Assembly: GCA_022394755.1 (NCBI GenBank)
Contig: JAGFCA010000122.1
Location: 1-61,106, forward strand
Reading direction: 5' to 3'
DNA length: 61,106 nucleotides
Source of the DNA: Candidatus Poribacteria bacterium
GTDB lineage: Bacteria > Poribacteria > WGA-4E > WGA-3G
Position 1 is the stretch's first letter. Each line of letters opens with the position of its first letter. This document shows positions 1 through 8,882 of the stretch, piece after piece. The translations under genes and the position numbers were made by a program. Under the pieces are notes generated by a model, which saw only the letters and a program-made list of their open reading frames with translations, did no database searches and was not told where the DNA came from.

Positions 1-132
1 AGTATGACTTTAAATTGTTTAGCAGCCATAATAGACTCCAAGGTAAATGAATAATTATCTTGAGTCTAAGTATACAATTATTTGAATAAACTATCAAAAT
101 TAAGTTGACTTTACACTAGAGCATATTCACAA

Positions 133-1770
133 ATGTATCCTAAGGTACTGTGGTGTCAAGAAGTAAAGTGTGAACGAGTTTTTGACTACACCGGACAAAA
201 ACAACTCCCAAACACTTGTCGAATTTGTAAGAAAGGACAGTTAATTCAGTTACGTTGGATTAAGGTACATCGATGTGGACATATTGAGGAGCTTAAACCT
301 CCTTACAAATGTCAAAGTTGTAAAACTACTAATAGTCAGTTTAGGTTAGATACACGAGGTAGTGAACGGATAAGTGGTTTCCGTTGGATTTGCTGCAAAT
401 GTCAGCAAAACAGCAATCTTTTTGGAGGCATTTGTAATGCATGTAATTGGCAGGAATTGACTGGTGAATCCGATTCTCATCTTAGACAAATGAGTATTGA
501 GGTACATCGTTCTGGACGAACATACTATCCCCATTATGTAGAATTACTAAATCAACCCGGTTCGGAATTGAATGCCTTTTTAAACATGAATGATTGGCAA
601 CTTACTACTGCTGCATCTTTTTTTGATCTGCCACAAATGCAAGGACAAATGTTGATGCAGTTTCCTGAGACACAATCCTACAATAGTCAAGTACAATTTG
701 AACTATCGGATGCTGAAGTGGAAAAACTGCGTGATTTAGATTACACTAACGAGCAGATTGAAAAACACAGAGAAATGCAGATGGCTTTGGAAGGGATCAG
801 ACAAACAAGCCCAGAGAACCTGTCCACTACCACTATCGGTGCTGAATTAGTTGATAAAACTGGAGTTCCAAAGGATATATGGCGAGAAGCTGGACAGGAG
901 TTGCTTGAAGCAATATTACCCACTGAAACAGGTCAATCACAAGAACTGTTTAGTTTGGATAAGCCATCACAAGGACAGCAAACAGCTTGTAAAATTGCCA
1001 AAAGTATGGGAATAGAGAAACTGACAATAACAACAGATTTTCCAATGACATTAGCAACGTTTGGCTTTAGTCGTGTTGTCTACGAACCAAACACATGTAT
1101 TCTGAATTCCTTCTCTGCAGACAGTGATCACCAAGGAAAGTTTCCCATTTTTGTGGATACAGTTCAAGCAGATGCTATCATTGTTAGTTTAGATCCTAAC
1201 CGGGTTTGGAGATGGTTGATAGAAAACAAGCACTCACCTATACTCCCTTTAGACGCCACAAACCATACTATGGCTCAGAAAGCCTACTTTGTCCAATTGT
1301 TTTCCCACGTTCCTTTACATCAACAATTAACTGACGGAGAAGGGGAAGCTCTCATGGTTTTTGGATTATTACATACAATGAGTCACCTATTTGTTAAACG
1401 GGCTTCACTATTATGTGGATTAGATCGGACTAGTCTTGCTGAATACGTTCTTCCACGCGCATTATCATTTGCAGTTTACTGTGGACATTCTCAAGGAGCG
1501 ACAATCGGGGCATTAGCATCTCTCTTTGAACAATCACCCGCAGAATGGTTAAGCCAGATCTTTTCTGATACACGCCGTTGTGTCTATGATCCTGTATGCC
1601 ATCAACAGAATGGTGGAAATTGTCATGCTTGTACCCATCTTGCGGAAACGAGTTGTCGATTCTTCAATCTAAACTTAGGTAGATCTTTCCTCTTTGGTGG
1701 ACCTGATGAGAAACTTGGGGAAGTTTCACTAGGATTTTTCGATCCACATCTCAATCAGGAAGAGAAATGA
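133..1770 (+). CDS. drmB: DrmB-like DUF1998 protein (DISARM-type anti-phage system)
   Basis: The 545-aa product is rich in zinc-binding-type cysteines: C8/C13 and C29/C32, then C48, C60/C63, C88/C90 and C101/C104. The C-terminal part has a helical FGLLHTMSH segment near residues 410-420 and a last cysteine cluster near 483-508. This arrangement is that of DUF1998/DrmB proteins, which work in DISARM with the helicase DrmA and the PLD protein DrmC to restrict phage DNA. The next gene overlaps by 4 bp (ATGA) and is a PLD protein, which supports the DISARM reading. Known DrmB proteins are usually longer and begin with a segment before the first zinc ribbon; here the frame is closed by a stop at 106-108, so the protein looks short at the N-terminus. 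No helicase is visible because the window begins here. DUF1998 also occurs in other helicase-linked defence systems such as Druantia, so the system name is inferred. Confidence 0.7.
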   Translation: MYPKVLWCQEVKCERVFDYTGQKQLPNTCRICKKGQLIQLRWIKVHRCGHIEELKPPYKCQSCKTTNSQFRLDTRGSERISGFRWICCKCQQNSNLFGGICNACNWQELTGESDSHLRQMSIEVHRSGRTYYPHYVELLNQPGSELNAFLNMNDWQLTTAASFFDLPQMQGQMLMQFPETQSYNSQVQFELSDAEVEKLRDLDYTNEQIEKHREMQMALEGIRQTSPENLSTTTIGAELVDKTGVPKDIWREAGQELLEAILPTETGQSQELFSLDKPSQGQQTACKIAKSMGIEKLTITTDFPMTLATFGFSRVVYEPNTCILNSFSADSDHQGKFPIFVDTVQADAIIVSLDPNRVWRWLIENKHSPILPLDATNHTMAQKAYFVQLFSHVPLHQQLTDGEGEALMVFGLLHTMSHLFVKRASLLCGLDRTSLAEYVLPRALSFAVYCGHSQGATIGALASLFEQSPAEWLSQIFSDTRRCVYDPVCHQQNGGNCHACTHLAETSCRFFNLNLGRSFLFGGPDEKLGEVSLGFFDPHLNQEEK

Positions 1771-2299
1771 ATAAATTGGTTGAATTAGTTATTACAGTGC
1801 CAGAACCCTTTGGAGCAGAACTGCCATACAAGACTCAGACACGAACAACCTTAGGGGTATTAACCCAGTTAATGGCAAGGGCGAAAAAGAAGATTGTGTT
1901 AGCAGCACCTTTTATTCAAATAGAACGCAGTTTAGTTAATGGTCCTATTGCCGATGCTTTACAAGCAGCCATTAAGCGAGAAGTAGGAATTGATTTTGTT
2001 AGCACAGGTCAGAGTCTTCAGGCACTAAGACAATTAGATTGGCTAAAATCGTCTCATAATGGTGTGCGTTTTTTCAGATCTACAACAAATATAAATCATG
2101 AAGAACGATTGGGTCTCATGCCAAATTTTGCATAGCAGATGAAACTTCTGCATATGTTGGAAGTGCTAACCTAACTGGTCCGGGACTCAACGAGAATTTA
2201 GAAATGGGTTTCTTGGTAAATGGAAAATATGCAAAGCAGGTTTCAGATTTCTGGAATTTTATGGTTGAAAAACGCTTTTGGATTTTAGTAGAGATTTAA
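1767..2299 (+). pseudogene. drmC: Frameshifted DrmC-like phospholipase D protein
   Basis: The open frame from the ATG at 1767 runs 122 codons to a stop at 2133, but the last residues are out of register. In the -1 frame, reading through about 2102-2117 gives a complete HKD motif, HAKFCIAD (from 2117), followed by GSANLTGPG and ENLEMG, ending at TAA 2297-2299. This is the canonical phospholipase-D signature (HxKxxxxD plus GSxN). One lost base, probably in the GGG run at 2111-2113, separates the two halves; the repaired protein would be about 177 aa. DrmC is the optional PLD component of DISARM, and the ATGA overlap with the DrmB-like gene indicates one transcript. The lesion may be real or a sequencing error. 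Without repair the catalytic motif is not translated. Confidence 0.75.
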
Positions 2300-2703
2300 C
2301 CCTGTTTCTTTTGTCCACCGTCAATAATACTTTGTGTGAGACATTTAACCTTATATTCAGAGTTATTGAACTTCAACCTTTCTAAAACCATCTCTATAAC
2401 AGGATGTACAGATGGTATCAATTCCTTAACAGTATCCCAGACAAATTAAGAATTAACATCATAATACTTACCAAGAAGTTCATCTCCAAGGTCTATGAGT
2501 TGTTGCATCGGAATTAAAGAATACTGTTCACGAACTGAATCTGGAATATTCATGGCTGCTTCACCAATAACGACTAACTTACGAAATACAGCGGAAGAAG
2601 TCCTATTGTCACAGCTTAATTCGTCATAGTCCACACCTCTGACGTAGACTTGAGTTGTGCCCATCCCTCTAAGATATCTCAAACAAATATCAGATAATAT
2701 CTC
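2296..2703 (-). pseudogene. hepT: HepT-like (DUF86) toxin remnant with internal stop
   Basis: The 78-codon open stretch (2446-2682, TTG start) contains the HepT core: AVFRKLVVIGEAA, then IPDSVREQY. The frame stops at TAA (2448-2446) and then continues in register with FVWDTVKELIP, finally stopping at 2296-2298. This matches the usual HepT ending after the active-site region. In HepT RNases the catalytic Rx4-6H motif lies just before a Y-F-G-V segment; here the aligned segment is LGDELLGKYYDV, with glycine at both the Arg and the His positions. The gene has therefore lost both its reading frame and its active site. No MntA-type nucleotidyltransferase antitoxin is next to it. It lies against the DISARM remnant, in tail-to-tail orientation. 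Confidence 0.75.
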
Positions 2704-2708
2704 TTAAC

Positions 2709-4010
2709 TTACGACTTATTCATCAAGTCCTCAATCGCATCAATCTCTTTCGGAACAGTCTCAGTTAAATTTTCATAACCAGATTCAGTTACAAGGATAT
2801 CATCTTCAATACGAACACCAATCCCGAGATATTCTTTAGGTACTTTCTTTGTGCCTTCCGCAATATATAGTCCAGGTTCAATTGTAATCACCATTCCCGG
2901 TTCAAAAGTCTTATATTCACACTCAGCATCATGAACACAGTTAACATCATGCACATCCAATCCGAGCATGTGTCCAATACGGTACATATAAAACTGTCTA
3001 TATTTATATTTTTCAATAATTTTCTCTGCCTTTCCCTTTAATAGACCAAGACTCAACATCCCCTCTGTTAACAATTCAATTGATTTCTGGTGTGGTTCAT
3101 CAATAGAGACGCCGGGGCGAATTGTATCAATAATTTTATAATGTGCATCAAGGACAAGTTCATATACCTCTCTTTGTGCTTTAGTAAATTTACCGTTAGC
3201 AGGAAAAGTTCGGGTAATATCACCGCAGTATCTTTGATATTCTGCCCCTGCATCTAAAAGAACAAGTGTATCATCTTTGATTTCGCAATCATTCGACGTA
3301 TAGTGAAGGGTTGTAGCATTTCCACCGCTGGCTACAATTGACGGATATGCCGTACCATTTGCGCCACTACTACGGAATGTCGCATCAACAAATGCTTCCA
3401 GTTCATATTCATACATACCGGGATGAACCGCAGTCATAGCAGCAATATGTCCATCTACAGATATATCCGCTGCTTTCCGAATACGTTGCAGTTCTTCTTC
3501 ATTCTTGATAAGACGCATCTCACTGAGAAATGGACTCGGATCCACAAGTGTGTGCAACCCTTTCCCAGATCGCACACGTGCATTAACTTCTTTCTTAAAC
3601 AGATTCAGTATTTTTGTATCAATGTTTGGATTAGATCCGAGATTATAATATAGACTCTTGGCTTCTTCTAAGAATTTACCTATTTTTTCATCAAACTTGT
3701 CAATTGAATATGCTTTATCAGCCCCATAAATAGCACACGCATCCTTAACACCGACCCGTTTTCCATTCCAAATTTCAGCATTTTTGTCTTTTGGAAGTAC
3801 AAATAAAATAAACTGATGTTTGGGATGATCAGGGGCGATTACACAAATTGAGTCTGGCTCTTCAAAACCAGTAAGATAGTAGAAATTAGGATTAGGATGA
3901 TAATGGTGTTCAGTGTCGTGATTTCGCATTGCCACAGGAGCGTTTGCGAATATAGCAACCCCACCAGAACGCATTTTCTCAATGAATTTTTCACGATTCT
4001 CTTTATGCAT
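2709..4010 (-). CDS. pepP: Xaa-Pro aminopeptidase (M24B, aminopeptidase P)
   Basis: This 433-aa protein should release N-terminal residues preceding proline, using two metal ions in the cytoplasm. It has the aminopeptidase P N-terminal domain (about 1-135) and the pita-bread M24 domain (about 170-425). All five metal ligands are visible: D253 (LLDAG), D264 (GDITRTFP), H347 (GHMLGLDVHD), E378 (TIEPGLY) and E402 (RIEDD). Length is normal for the family. The gene lies 64 bp downstream of an AstE/ASPA-like deacylase gene on the same strand, so the two may be cotranscribed for peptide or amide turnover. The start at 4010 fits the N-terminal domain pattern. Confidence 0.95.
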   Translation of the reverse strand: MHKENREKFIEKMRSGGVAIFANAPVAMRNHDTEHHYHPNPNFYYLTGFEEPDSICVIAPDHPKHQFILFVLPKDKNAEIWNGKRVGVKDACAIYGADKAYSIDKFDEKIGKFLEEAKSLYYNLGSNPNIDTKILNLFKKEVNARVRSGKGLHTLVDPSPFLSEMRLIKNEEELQRIRKAADISVDGHIAAMTAVHPGMYEYELEAFVDATFRSSGANGTAYPSIVASGGNATTLHYTSNDCEIKDDTLVLLDAGAEYQRYCGDITRTFPANGKFTKAQREVYELVLDAHYKIIDTIRPGVSIDEPHQKSIELLTEGMLSLGLLKGKAEKIIEKYKYRQFYMYRIGHMLGLDVHDVNCVHDAECEYKTFEPGMVITIEPGLYIAEGTKKVPKEYLGIGVRIEDDILVTESGYENLTETVPKEIDAIEDLMNKS

Positions 4011-4074
4011 TAATTATTCCTTAGGAAAGGTTTATAGTTCTTATGGTAATCTATATTACATTGTAGTTGTTAGA

Positions 4075-5058
4075 TCAAATATGACTGATGGGTGTTCCAA
4101 TCTTACCAATGACACCACCACTTGCCACCATAGGATAAATTGGATGTGTCCAAAATATACCTTCTTCAGTAGCTCGAACGGTTTCTATGACATTTCCAAA
4201 TACATCTTTAATTTCAGCAATCGTTTCACGCTGTTTAATGTGATCATACAATGCCTTTTTGTAATAGACAAATCCAGCTTGATTACTGAGGACAGATACG
4301 AATTGATTTACAACAACTTGTTGTTTAGGGATTTCTACCTCACCGTCCACAAAATGGTAATGTTTAAGTACATTCATGACACCCCGGACACCTTTTTCAA
4401 TACTTACTTCATCCCAACCGTGTGTCCCACCCAATTCTGGATCGATAGTTGGAATACCAATATCGGGAGCAGCCTGTGCCAGTTGTCCTTTTGGTCCCTT
4501 TTGATCAAGGATATATCCAATGCCAAACACCCGTGCCAATTCAAGACACTCTTTATATAGTTCGTGTTTATCTCCAACCCGGACCCTCACCTCATCAATC
4601 ATCGGTGAAACCCCACCTTGGTGTAGATCAATACAGTAATCAGATTGTTTGATTGCCTTTTCAAACAACTTATGTGCTATTCGGTAGCTTGAAGTGCCAT
4701 CTGGCCGTCCAGGAAAACACCGATTCATCTTTAGATTATCAACTGGACTGTAGGCTTGCTTTGCATGGAAAGCATGTATATTTAGTATGGGTACAACAAT
4801 AAGTTGACCACATAATTGTTCGGGGTTAATTTTGGATAATATCTCATGAATAACAGCAATACCGTTCAGTTCATTACCGTCGCTTATTGCTTGAAGATAC
4901 AGTGTTTTTCCCGGGTTCCTACCATTGATTAGGATAATTGGTACACGAATAGGTGTTCCATCGGGTAAACTTGCTACATGAAGACGACCTTCCAACCGTG
5001 TAGATGGTTCAGCGACAAATGTGTCTACAATCAATTTATTTAATGAATTATTTTGCAT
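4075..5058 (-). CDS. Succinylglutamate desuccinylase/aspartoacylase-family protein
   Basis: This 327-aa protein has the M14-like fold of AstE/ASPA deacylases, which cleave N-acyl groups from amino acids with a zinc ion. Visible family marks are the NR-FPG segment (MNRCFPGRPDG, about 111-121), the DLHQGG segment with putative zinc ligand H146, and a PELGG segment near 220-230. The first zinc motif is unusual: the family has H-x-x-E in G-x-HG-x-E, but here the segment is ISDGNELNG, with D60 in place of His and E63 kept. The protein may bind metal differently, use another ligand, or be inactive. The substrate cannot be told. The upstream region is the divergent gap shared with the exported-protein unit starting at 5439. 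Confidence 0.8.
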   Translation of the reverse strand: MQNNSLNKLIVDTFVAEPSTRLEGRLHVASLPDGTPIRVPIILINGRNPGKTLYLQAISDGNELNGIAVIHEILSKINPEQLCGQLIVVPILNIHAFHAKQAYSPVDNLKMNRCFPGRPDGTSSYRIAHKLFEKAIKQSDYCIDLHQGGVSPMIDEVRVRVGDKHELYKECLELARVFGIGYILDQKGPKGQLAQAAPDIGIPTIDPELGGTHGWDEVSIEKGVRGVMNVLKHYHFVDGEVEIPKQQVVVNQFVSVLSNQAGFVYYKKALYDHIKQRETIAEIKDVFGNVIETVRATEEGIFWTHPIYPMVASGGVIGKIGTPISHI

Positions 5059-5302
5059 GTGGTGGGTTTTTTGTCTCTATTGTAAAGATTTCCTATCCTT
5101 AATATAGCAGATTTAGACCAACCCTTCAACGTTGATTTTCATTGTAATTCAGTATTAATATCATCAAGACTTGCGCATTCCACTTAAATCCATTATCAGT
5201 GAAATCCGTGAAATATGTGATTCAGACAACTGAAAAGAGACAAAAGCTAAATCTACAATGATGGTGCCAAAACTCTACACACCTCATTACTTTCATAATC
5301 AA

Positions 5303-5331
5303 TTGACAGTCTGATACCTACATGATAAAAT
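5303..5331 (+). promoter_or_regulatory. Sigma-70-type promoter
   Basis: TTGACA (5303-5308), a 17-bp spacer and TAAAAT (5326-5331) form a near-consensus promoter pointing to the gene at 5439, about 100 bp downstream. It lies in the 380-bp divergent gap 5059-5438. The rest of that gap is A/T-rich and shows no other element I can support. A purine-rich ribosome binding site (AGAGGA) precedes the ATG at 5439. Confidence 0.6.
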
Positions 5332-5438
5332 TAATTACTTCAATTTCTTAAATTGAAATACGGTAGTATCATATTTACTGAGGTTTATAATTTCAGATAA
5401 ATTGACTACCAAATTATATTATAAGAGGAAAATATTTA

Positions 5439-6212
5439 ATGAATAAAATCACTGTTTTATTCTCAATCATGGTATTATCCATCTTTACTGTAACCAACGT
5501 CTTCTCGGCATCATTGCAGAGTGATGAATTTGATGGTAATGGTCAAGCTATTTCAGACTTCTGGAATGTCAAAGATGGTGATAAGAGTGAATGGGAATTA
5601 AAAGATGGTTCACTAAGTGTTGTGGCAGGTTTTAATGCAAACGTATGGGGAAATGATGATAGTACACGGTATTCTCAGACAGTTGACCAAGATCAGTTTG
5701 ACATTGAGACATCAATGGTAGTAGATTATGTTGACGGTTCCACAGTTGCCGGTTTAATCGTCTATTCAGCTACATCAAAAGACAGTCAAGGTCGGGACGG
5801 TGAGTGGGTTACTTTAAAATTATGGGGACGTGGCGCCGCACAAGGCAACAACGCTGTCCTCCAATACCAACGTCGTCAAAATGATGCCGCTGCATTGGGA
5901 TATGTTGGCACACAACCGGACTATAACCCGGAACAAGGTGTTATTCCTATTGAAATGCGATTAAAACGAGATGGTGATGTCTATGAATCTTGGTTCAAAC
6001 CAAATGCAGAAGGTGATTGGGTTCCTGTAGGAAAAGTAACCAATGAACTCCAAGAACCTCTTGAAGTAGGCATTTACGCTGGTATCGCTGACGCTGATGG
6101 TCCTGGTAAAATGACGGTAACGTTTGATTACTTCCGCGAAGCTTCAGCTCCTGCACCAGTTGATCCACAAGATCGTCTTACTGTTACATGGGGCGAACTT
6201 AAAGACTGGTAA
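5439..6212 (+). CDS. Exported ConA-fold/LamG-like protein with WGxLK tail
   Basis: The 257-aa product starts with a signal peptide (about residues 1-24, cleavage after VFSA). The body is beta-rich, with the pattern of a concanavalin-like or DUF1080-like sandwich: DEFDGNG at the start, then FWNVKDG, strands with GLIVYSA and WVTLKLWGRG, and a final FDYF strand. Such domains usually bind carbohydrates or lie next to glycan-active enzymes. The extreme C-terminus, VDPQDRLTVTWGELKDW, matches the tail of the LamG protein at 12755 (VDP...L...WGxLK) and may be a sorting or processing signal. It is the first gene after a strong promoter and lies 80 bp before a SUMF1-fold gene. The specific function is unknown. 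Confidence 0.75.
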   Translation: MNKITVLFSIMVLSIFTVTNVFSASLQSDEFDGNGQAISDFWNVKDGDKSEWELKDGSLSVVAGFNANVWGNDDSTRYSQTVDQDQFDIETSMVVDYVDGSTVAGLIVYSATSKDSQGRDGEWVTLKLWGRGAAQGNNAVLQYQRRQNDAAALGYVGTQPDYNPEQGVIPIEMRLKRDGDVYESWFKPNAEGDWVPVGKVTNELQEPLEVGIYAGIADADGPGKMTVTFDYFREASAPAPVDPQDRLTVTWGELKDW

Positions 6213-6292
6213 ATAGTCTCACTTAATATAATATTTGGTAACTGGTAGTTTCATATTTCCAGTTACCAAATATCTGTAAAGGATATAGTGGA

Positions 6293-7174
6293 ATGCGATG
6301 GATCTGTATCACGACATCTGTATTCCTGATTCTTAGCTGGGGAGGAATTACGACTGCTGAATTAAGTCCAACTGCTAAAAAAACACTCGCCACTATCGAA
6401 TGGATCAGTATTCCGGGAGGTGAATTCGTTATGGGATCTACAACAGAGGAAGCTGAAGCCGCATATACTGATGCTAAATTACGAAGTTCTCTCCTTGAAA
6501 AACATACCTTTGACGCTGAAGTTCCGAGCCATTCAGTCTATTTATCAACATATCAAATCTCTAAATACGAAATAACAAACGCACAATATCGTTCTTTCAT
6601 TGAGGCAACAGGACGACCCACACCTCGCGGACATGATGGTGAAGAGACATGGAAAAATGAGAGCTTTAATGCTGATCAACAACCGGTTGTTGGGGTTACT
6701 TGGTTTGACGCACAAGCCTTTGCAGAATGGATCGGCGCAAGTTTACCAACTGAGGCACAATGGGAACGTGCTGCCCGTGGAACAGATAGACGAATATACC
6801 CATGGGGAAACGATTCCCCAAAAGCGCGCCACCATGCAAATTTTGCCCGACGATTTAACCGTCCAACTCAAGTTGGTAAATTCCATAACGGTTCTTCACC
6901 AAACGAAATATATGATCTTGCTGGAAACGTCTGGGAATGGTGTCTTGATGAATATAATACGACTTTCTACAAACATAATAAACAGGAAATTAAGAAAAAT
7001 CCATTGAACCTACGTTTTCGTGATGTTTTACGCGCAAGAGTAATTCGTGGCGGTGCATGGGATGTAGGAAGTGCGTTCCTACGTTCTGGTTTGCGATTTA
7101 AATTCTACCCTCTGGATTCAACACATACAATTGGATTTCGTGTTGTCCGTCCGATTCCAAATATAGTAAAGTAA
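6293..7174 (+). CDS. Exported SUMF1/FGE-fold domain protein
   Basis: This 293-aa protein has a signal peptide (about 1-22) and a complete formylglycine-generating-enzyme (FGE) fold domain: IPGGEFVMGS at about 40-49, the YEITNAQYRSF segment, VVGVTWFDAQAFAEW, LPTEAQWERAARG, YPWGN, YDLAGNVWEW and RVIRGGAW, ending in GFRVVRP. True FGE has a cysteine pair near its C-terminus that activates sulfatases; here the equivalent segment reads FLRSGLRFKF and has no cysteine. It is therefore probably a non-catalytic or differently acting member, such as a binding protein. No sulfatase gene lies nearby. An AAAGGA ribosome binding site precedes the ATG. It sits in the exported-protein unit between the ConA-fold and CRTAC1-like genes. 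Confidence 0.85.
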   Translation: MRWICITTSVFLILSWGGITTAELSPTAKKTLATIEWISIPGGEFVMGSTTEEAEAAYTDAKLRSSLLEKHTFDAEVPSHSVYLSTYQISKYEITNAQYRSFIEATGRPTPRGHDGEETWKNESFNADQQPVVGVTWFDAQAFAEWIGASLPTEAQWERAARGTDRRIYPWGNDSPKARHHANFARRFNRPTQVGKFHNGSSPNEIYDLAGNVWEWCLDEYNTTFYKHNKQEIKKNPLNLRFRDVLRARVIRGGAWDVGSAFLRSGLRFKFYPLDSTHTIGFRVVRPIPNIVK

Positions 7175-7208
7175 TGTTCTGCCCTCAAACCATTCTTATC
7201 CTGACTTG

Positions 7209-8849
7209 ATGCTACATAAAATTTTTAACTTACCTCTGTTCCTATTTCTTCTACTAATCTTCCCAACAACAATCTCTGCCGAACCCTATTTTCGTGATGT
7301 TACCACTGAAATGCATCTTGATTTTCATCACATAAACGGTTTTTCAGATGAACGCCGTCTGGTTGAAACTATGGGAAGTGGAGGGGTACTTTTTGACTTT
7401 GACAATGATGATGACCTTGACCTTTACCTTGTCCAAGGTAATTCACTTTCACCTAAGTCAGACAATCCGACCGAGCCTAACAACAGACTATATCGAAATG
7501 ATGATGGTGTCTTTGTTGATATTACCTTTACCGCGAAAGTAGGTGATACAGGATATGGTCTTGGTGCGGTTGCTGTAGACTATAATGGGGATGGATATAG
7601 AGATTTATATGTAACAAATCTGGGTAGAAACATTCTTTACAAGAATAATGGAGATAACACTTTTTCTGATGTTACCGAAGAAGCAGGAGTAGCTTGTCCA
7701 TTACTCAGTGCCAGTGCTGCTTTTGCCGATATAGATAGGGACGGGGATCTTGATCTATATGTATGTAACTATGTTGAATACTCATTAGAGACAGATATAC
7801 CGTGTTACTTCAGAAACGAACTCCGTATATATTGTGGTCCAAATGAATACCATGGGATAGCAGATGTACTTTATCGTAATAATGGAGATGGAACATTCAC
7901 GGATATTACAATGTCTGCGGGGATTTATGAACCAACAACACGCGGACTTGGGGTTGTCTGTACAGATGTTAATAACGACGGTTGGATAGATATTTATGTA
8001 GCAAACGATATGTCTCCTAATACGCTGTTTATCAATCAGAAAAATGGAACATTTAAGGAAGAAGGTATACAAAGAGGTGTTGCATTTAATGGTGATGGAA
8101 TTGCAAACGGATCTATGGGGGTTGACGCAGGCGACTATGATAACGATGGAGACATTGATCTATGGGTGACAAACTTTTCATTGGAAGCGAATTGCTTGAT
8201 GCAGAATGATGGTACAGGCTATTTTGAGGATGTAACCTTCGAAACGAAACTTGCGAATCCGTCCTTTTATGCGCTTGGATTTGGCACACGGTTTATTGAC
8301 TATGATAATGATGGTTGGCTTGATATACTTGTTGGAAATGGACACATCTGGGATAACGTAGACCAAATTGACGACAAACTAAGTTATGCACAACCCGTAC
8401 AGTTGTTTCGTAATCAGAATGGTACATTTACAGAAATAACTGAAAAAGTAGGTTTAGATCAAAATAACTATGTTGTTCGTGGTATGCTGTATGGCGATAT
8501 TGATACCGACGGGGATATCGATGTGATTCTATGTCAATCGAATCGTCCAACTGTTATCCTTAGGAATGAAATTGGTAATAAGAATTCTTGGGTATCCATA
8601 AAATTGGTTGGACTTGAAGCAAATATAGATGGAATTGGATCTCAAGTTAGGTTAAAAACAGGAGAGCACACAATCCTTCGTGAGGTAATTTGTGGAGCAA
8701 GTTATCTATCTGGTAACGACACACGTCTTTCATTCGGTTTGGTTAAGAATGATAGTGTAGATAATCTTGAAATCCGATGGTCTAATGGAAAAGTGGAACA
8801 TTATCGGAATCTGCCAACCCGTGACTTCATTACCATCCGTCAACGTTGA
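7209..8849 (+). CDS. CRTAC1-like VCBS/FG-GAP repeat protein with ASPIC/UnbV domain
   Basis: This exported protein of about 546 aa has a signal peptide ending near ISA-EP. It then has a propeller of FG-GAP/VCBS repeats with calcium-binding-type acidic loops: DFDNDDDLDLY, DYNGDGYRDLY, DIDRDGDLDLY, DVNNDGWIDIY, DYDNDGDIDLW, DYDNDGWLDIL and DIDTDGDIDV. The C-terminal 70 residues form an ASPIC/UnbV domain (KLVGLEANIDGIGSQVRL, LSFGL, LEIRWSNG). Such proteins act in the periplasm or outside the cell, probably in adhesion or ligand binding; no enzyme activity is established. A TTG at 7206 directly precedes the ATG at 7209, and I chose the ATG. The gene lies 34 bp after the SUMF1-fold gene, so the three probably form one transcript. 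Confidence 0.9.
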   Translation: MLHKIFNLPLFLFLLLIFPTTISAEPYFRDVTTEMHLDFHHINGFSDERRLVETMGSGGVLFDFDNDDDLDLYLVQGNSLSPKSDNPTEPNNRLYRNDDGVFVDITFTAKVGDTGYGLGAVAVDYNGDGYRDLYVTNLGRNILYKNNGDNTFSDVTEEAGVACPLLSASAAFADIDRDGDLDLYVCNYVEYSLETDIPCYFRNELRIYCGPNEYHGIADVLYRNNGDGTFTDITMSAGIYEPTTRGLGVVCTDVNNDGWIDIYVANDMSPNTLFINQKNGTFKEEGIQRGVAFNGDGIANGSMGVDAGDYDNDGDIDLWVTNFSLEANCLMQNDGTGYFEDVTFETKLANPSFYALGFGTRFIDYDNDGWLDILVGNGHIWDNVDQIDDKLSYAQPVQLFRNQNGTFTEITEKVGLDQNNYVVRGMLYGDIDTDGDIDVILCQSNRPTVILRNEIGNKNSWVSIKLVGLEANIDGIGSQVRLKTGEHTILREVICGASYLSGNDTRLSFGLVKNDSVDNLEIRWSNGKVEHYRNLPTRDFITIRQR

Positions 8850-8882
8850 CACTATATTTCCAGCATGATACACTTGTAAATT

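Noticed and set aside
1..54. Seventeen open codons ending at TAA 52-54, upstream of the DrmB-like gene
   Set aside because: Could be the tail of an upstream gene, but too short to recognise and another frame is equally open.
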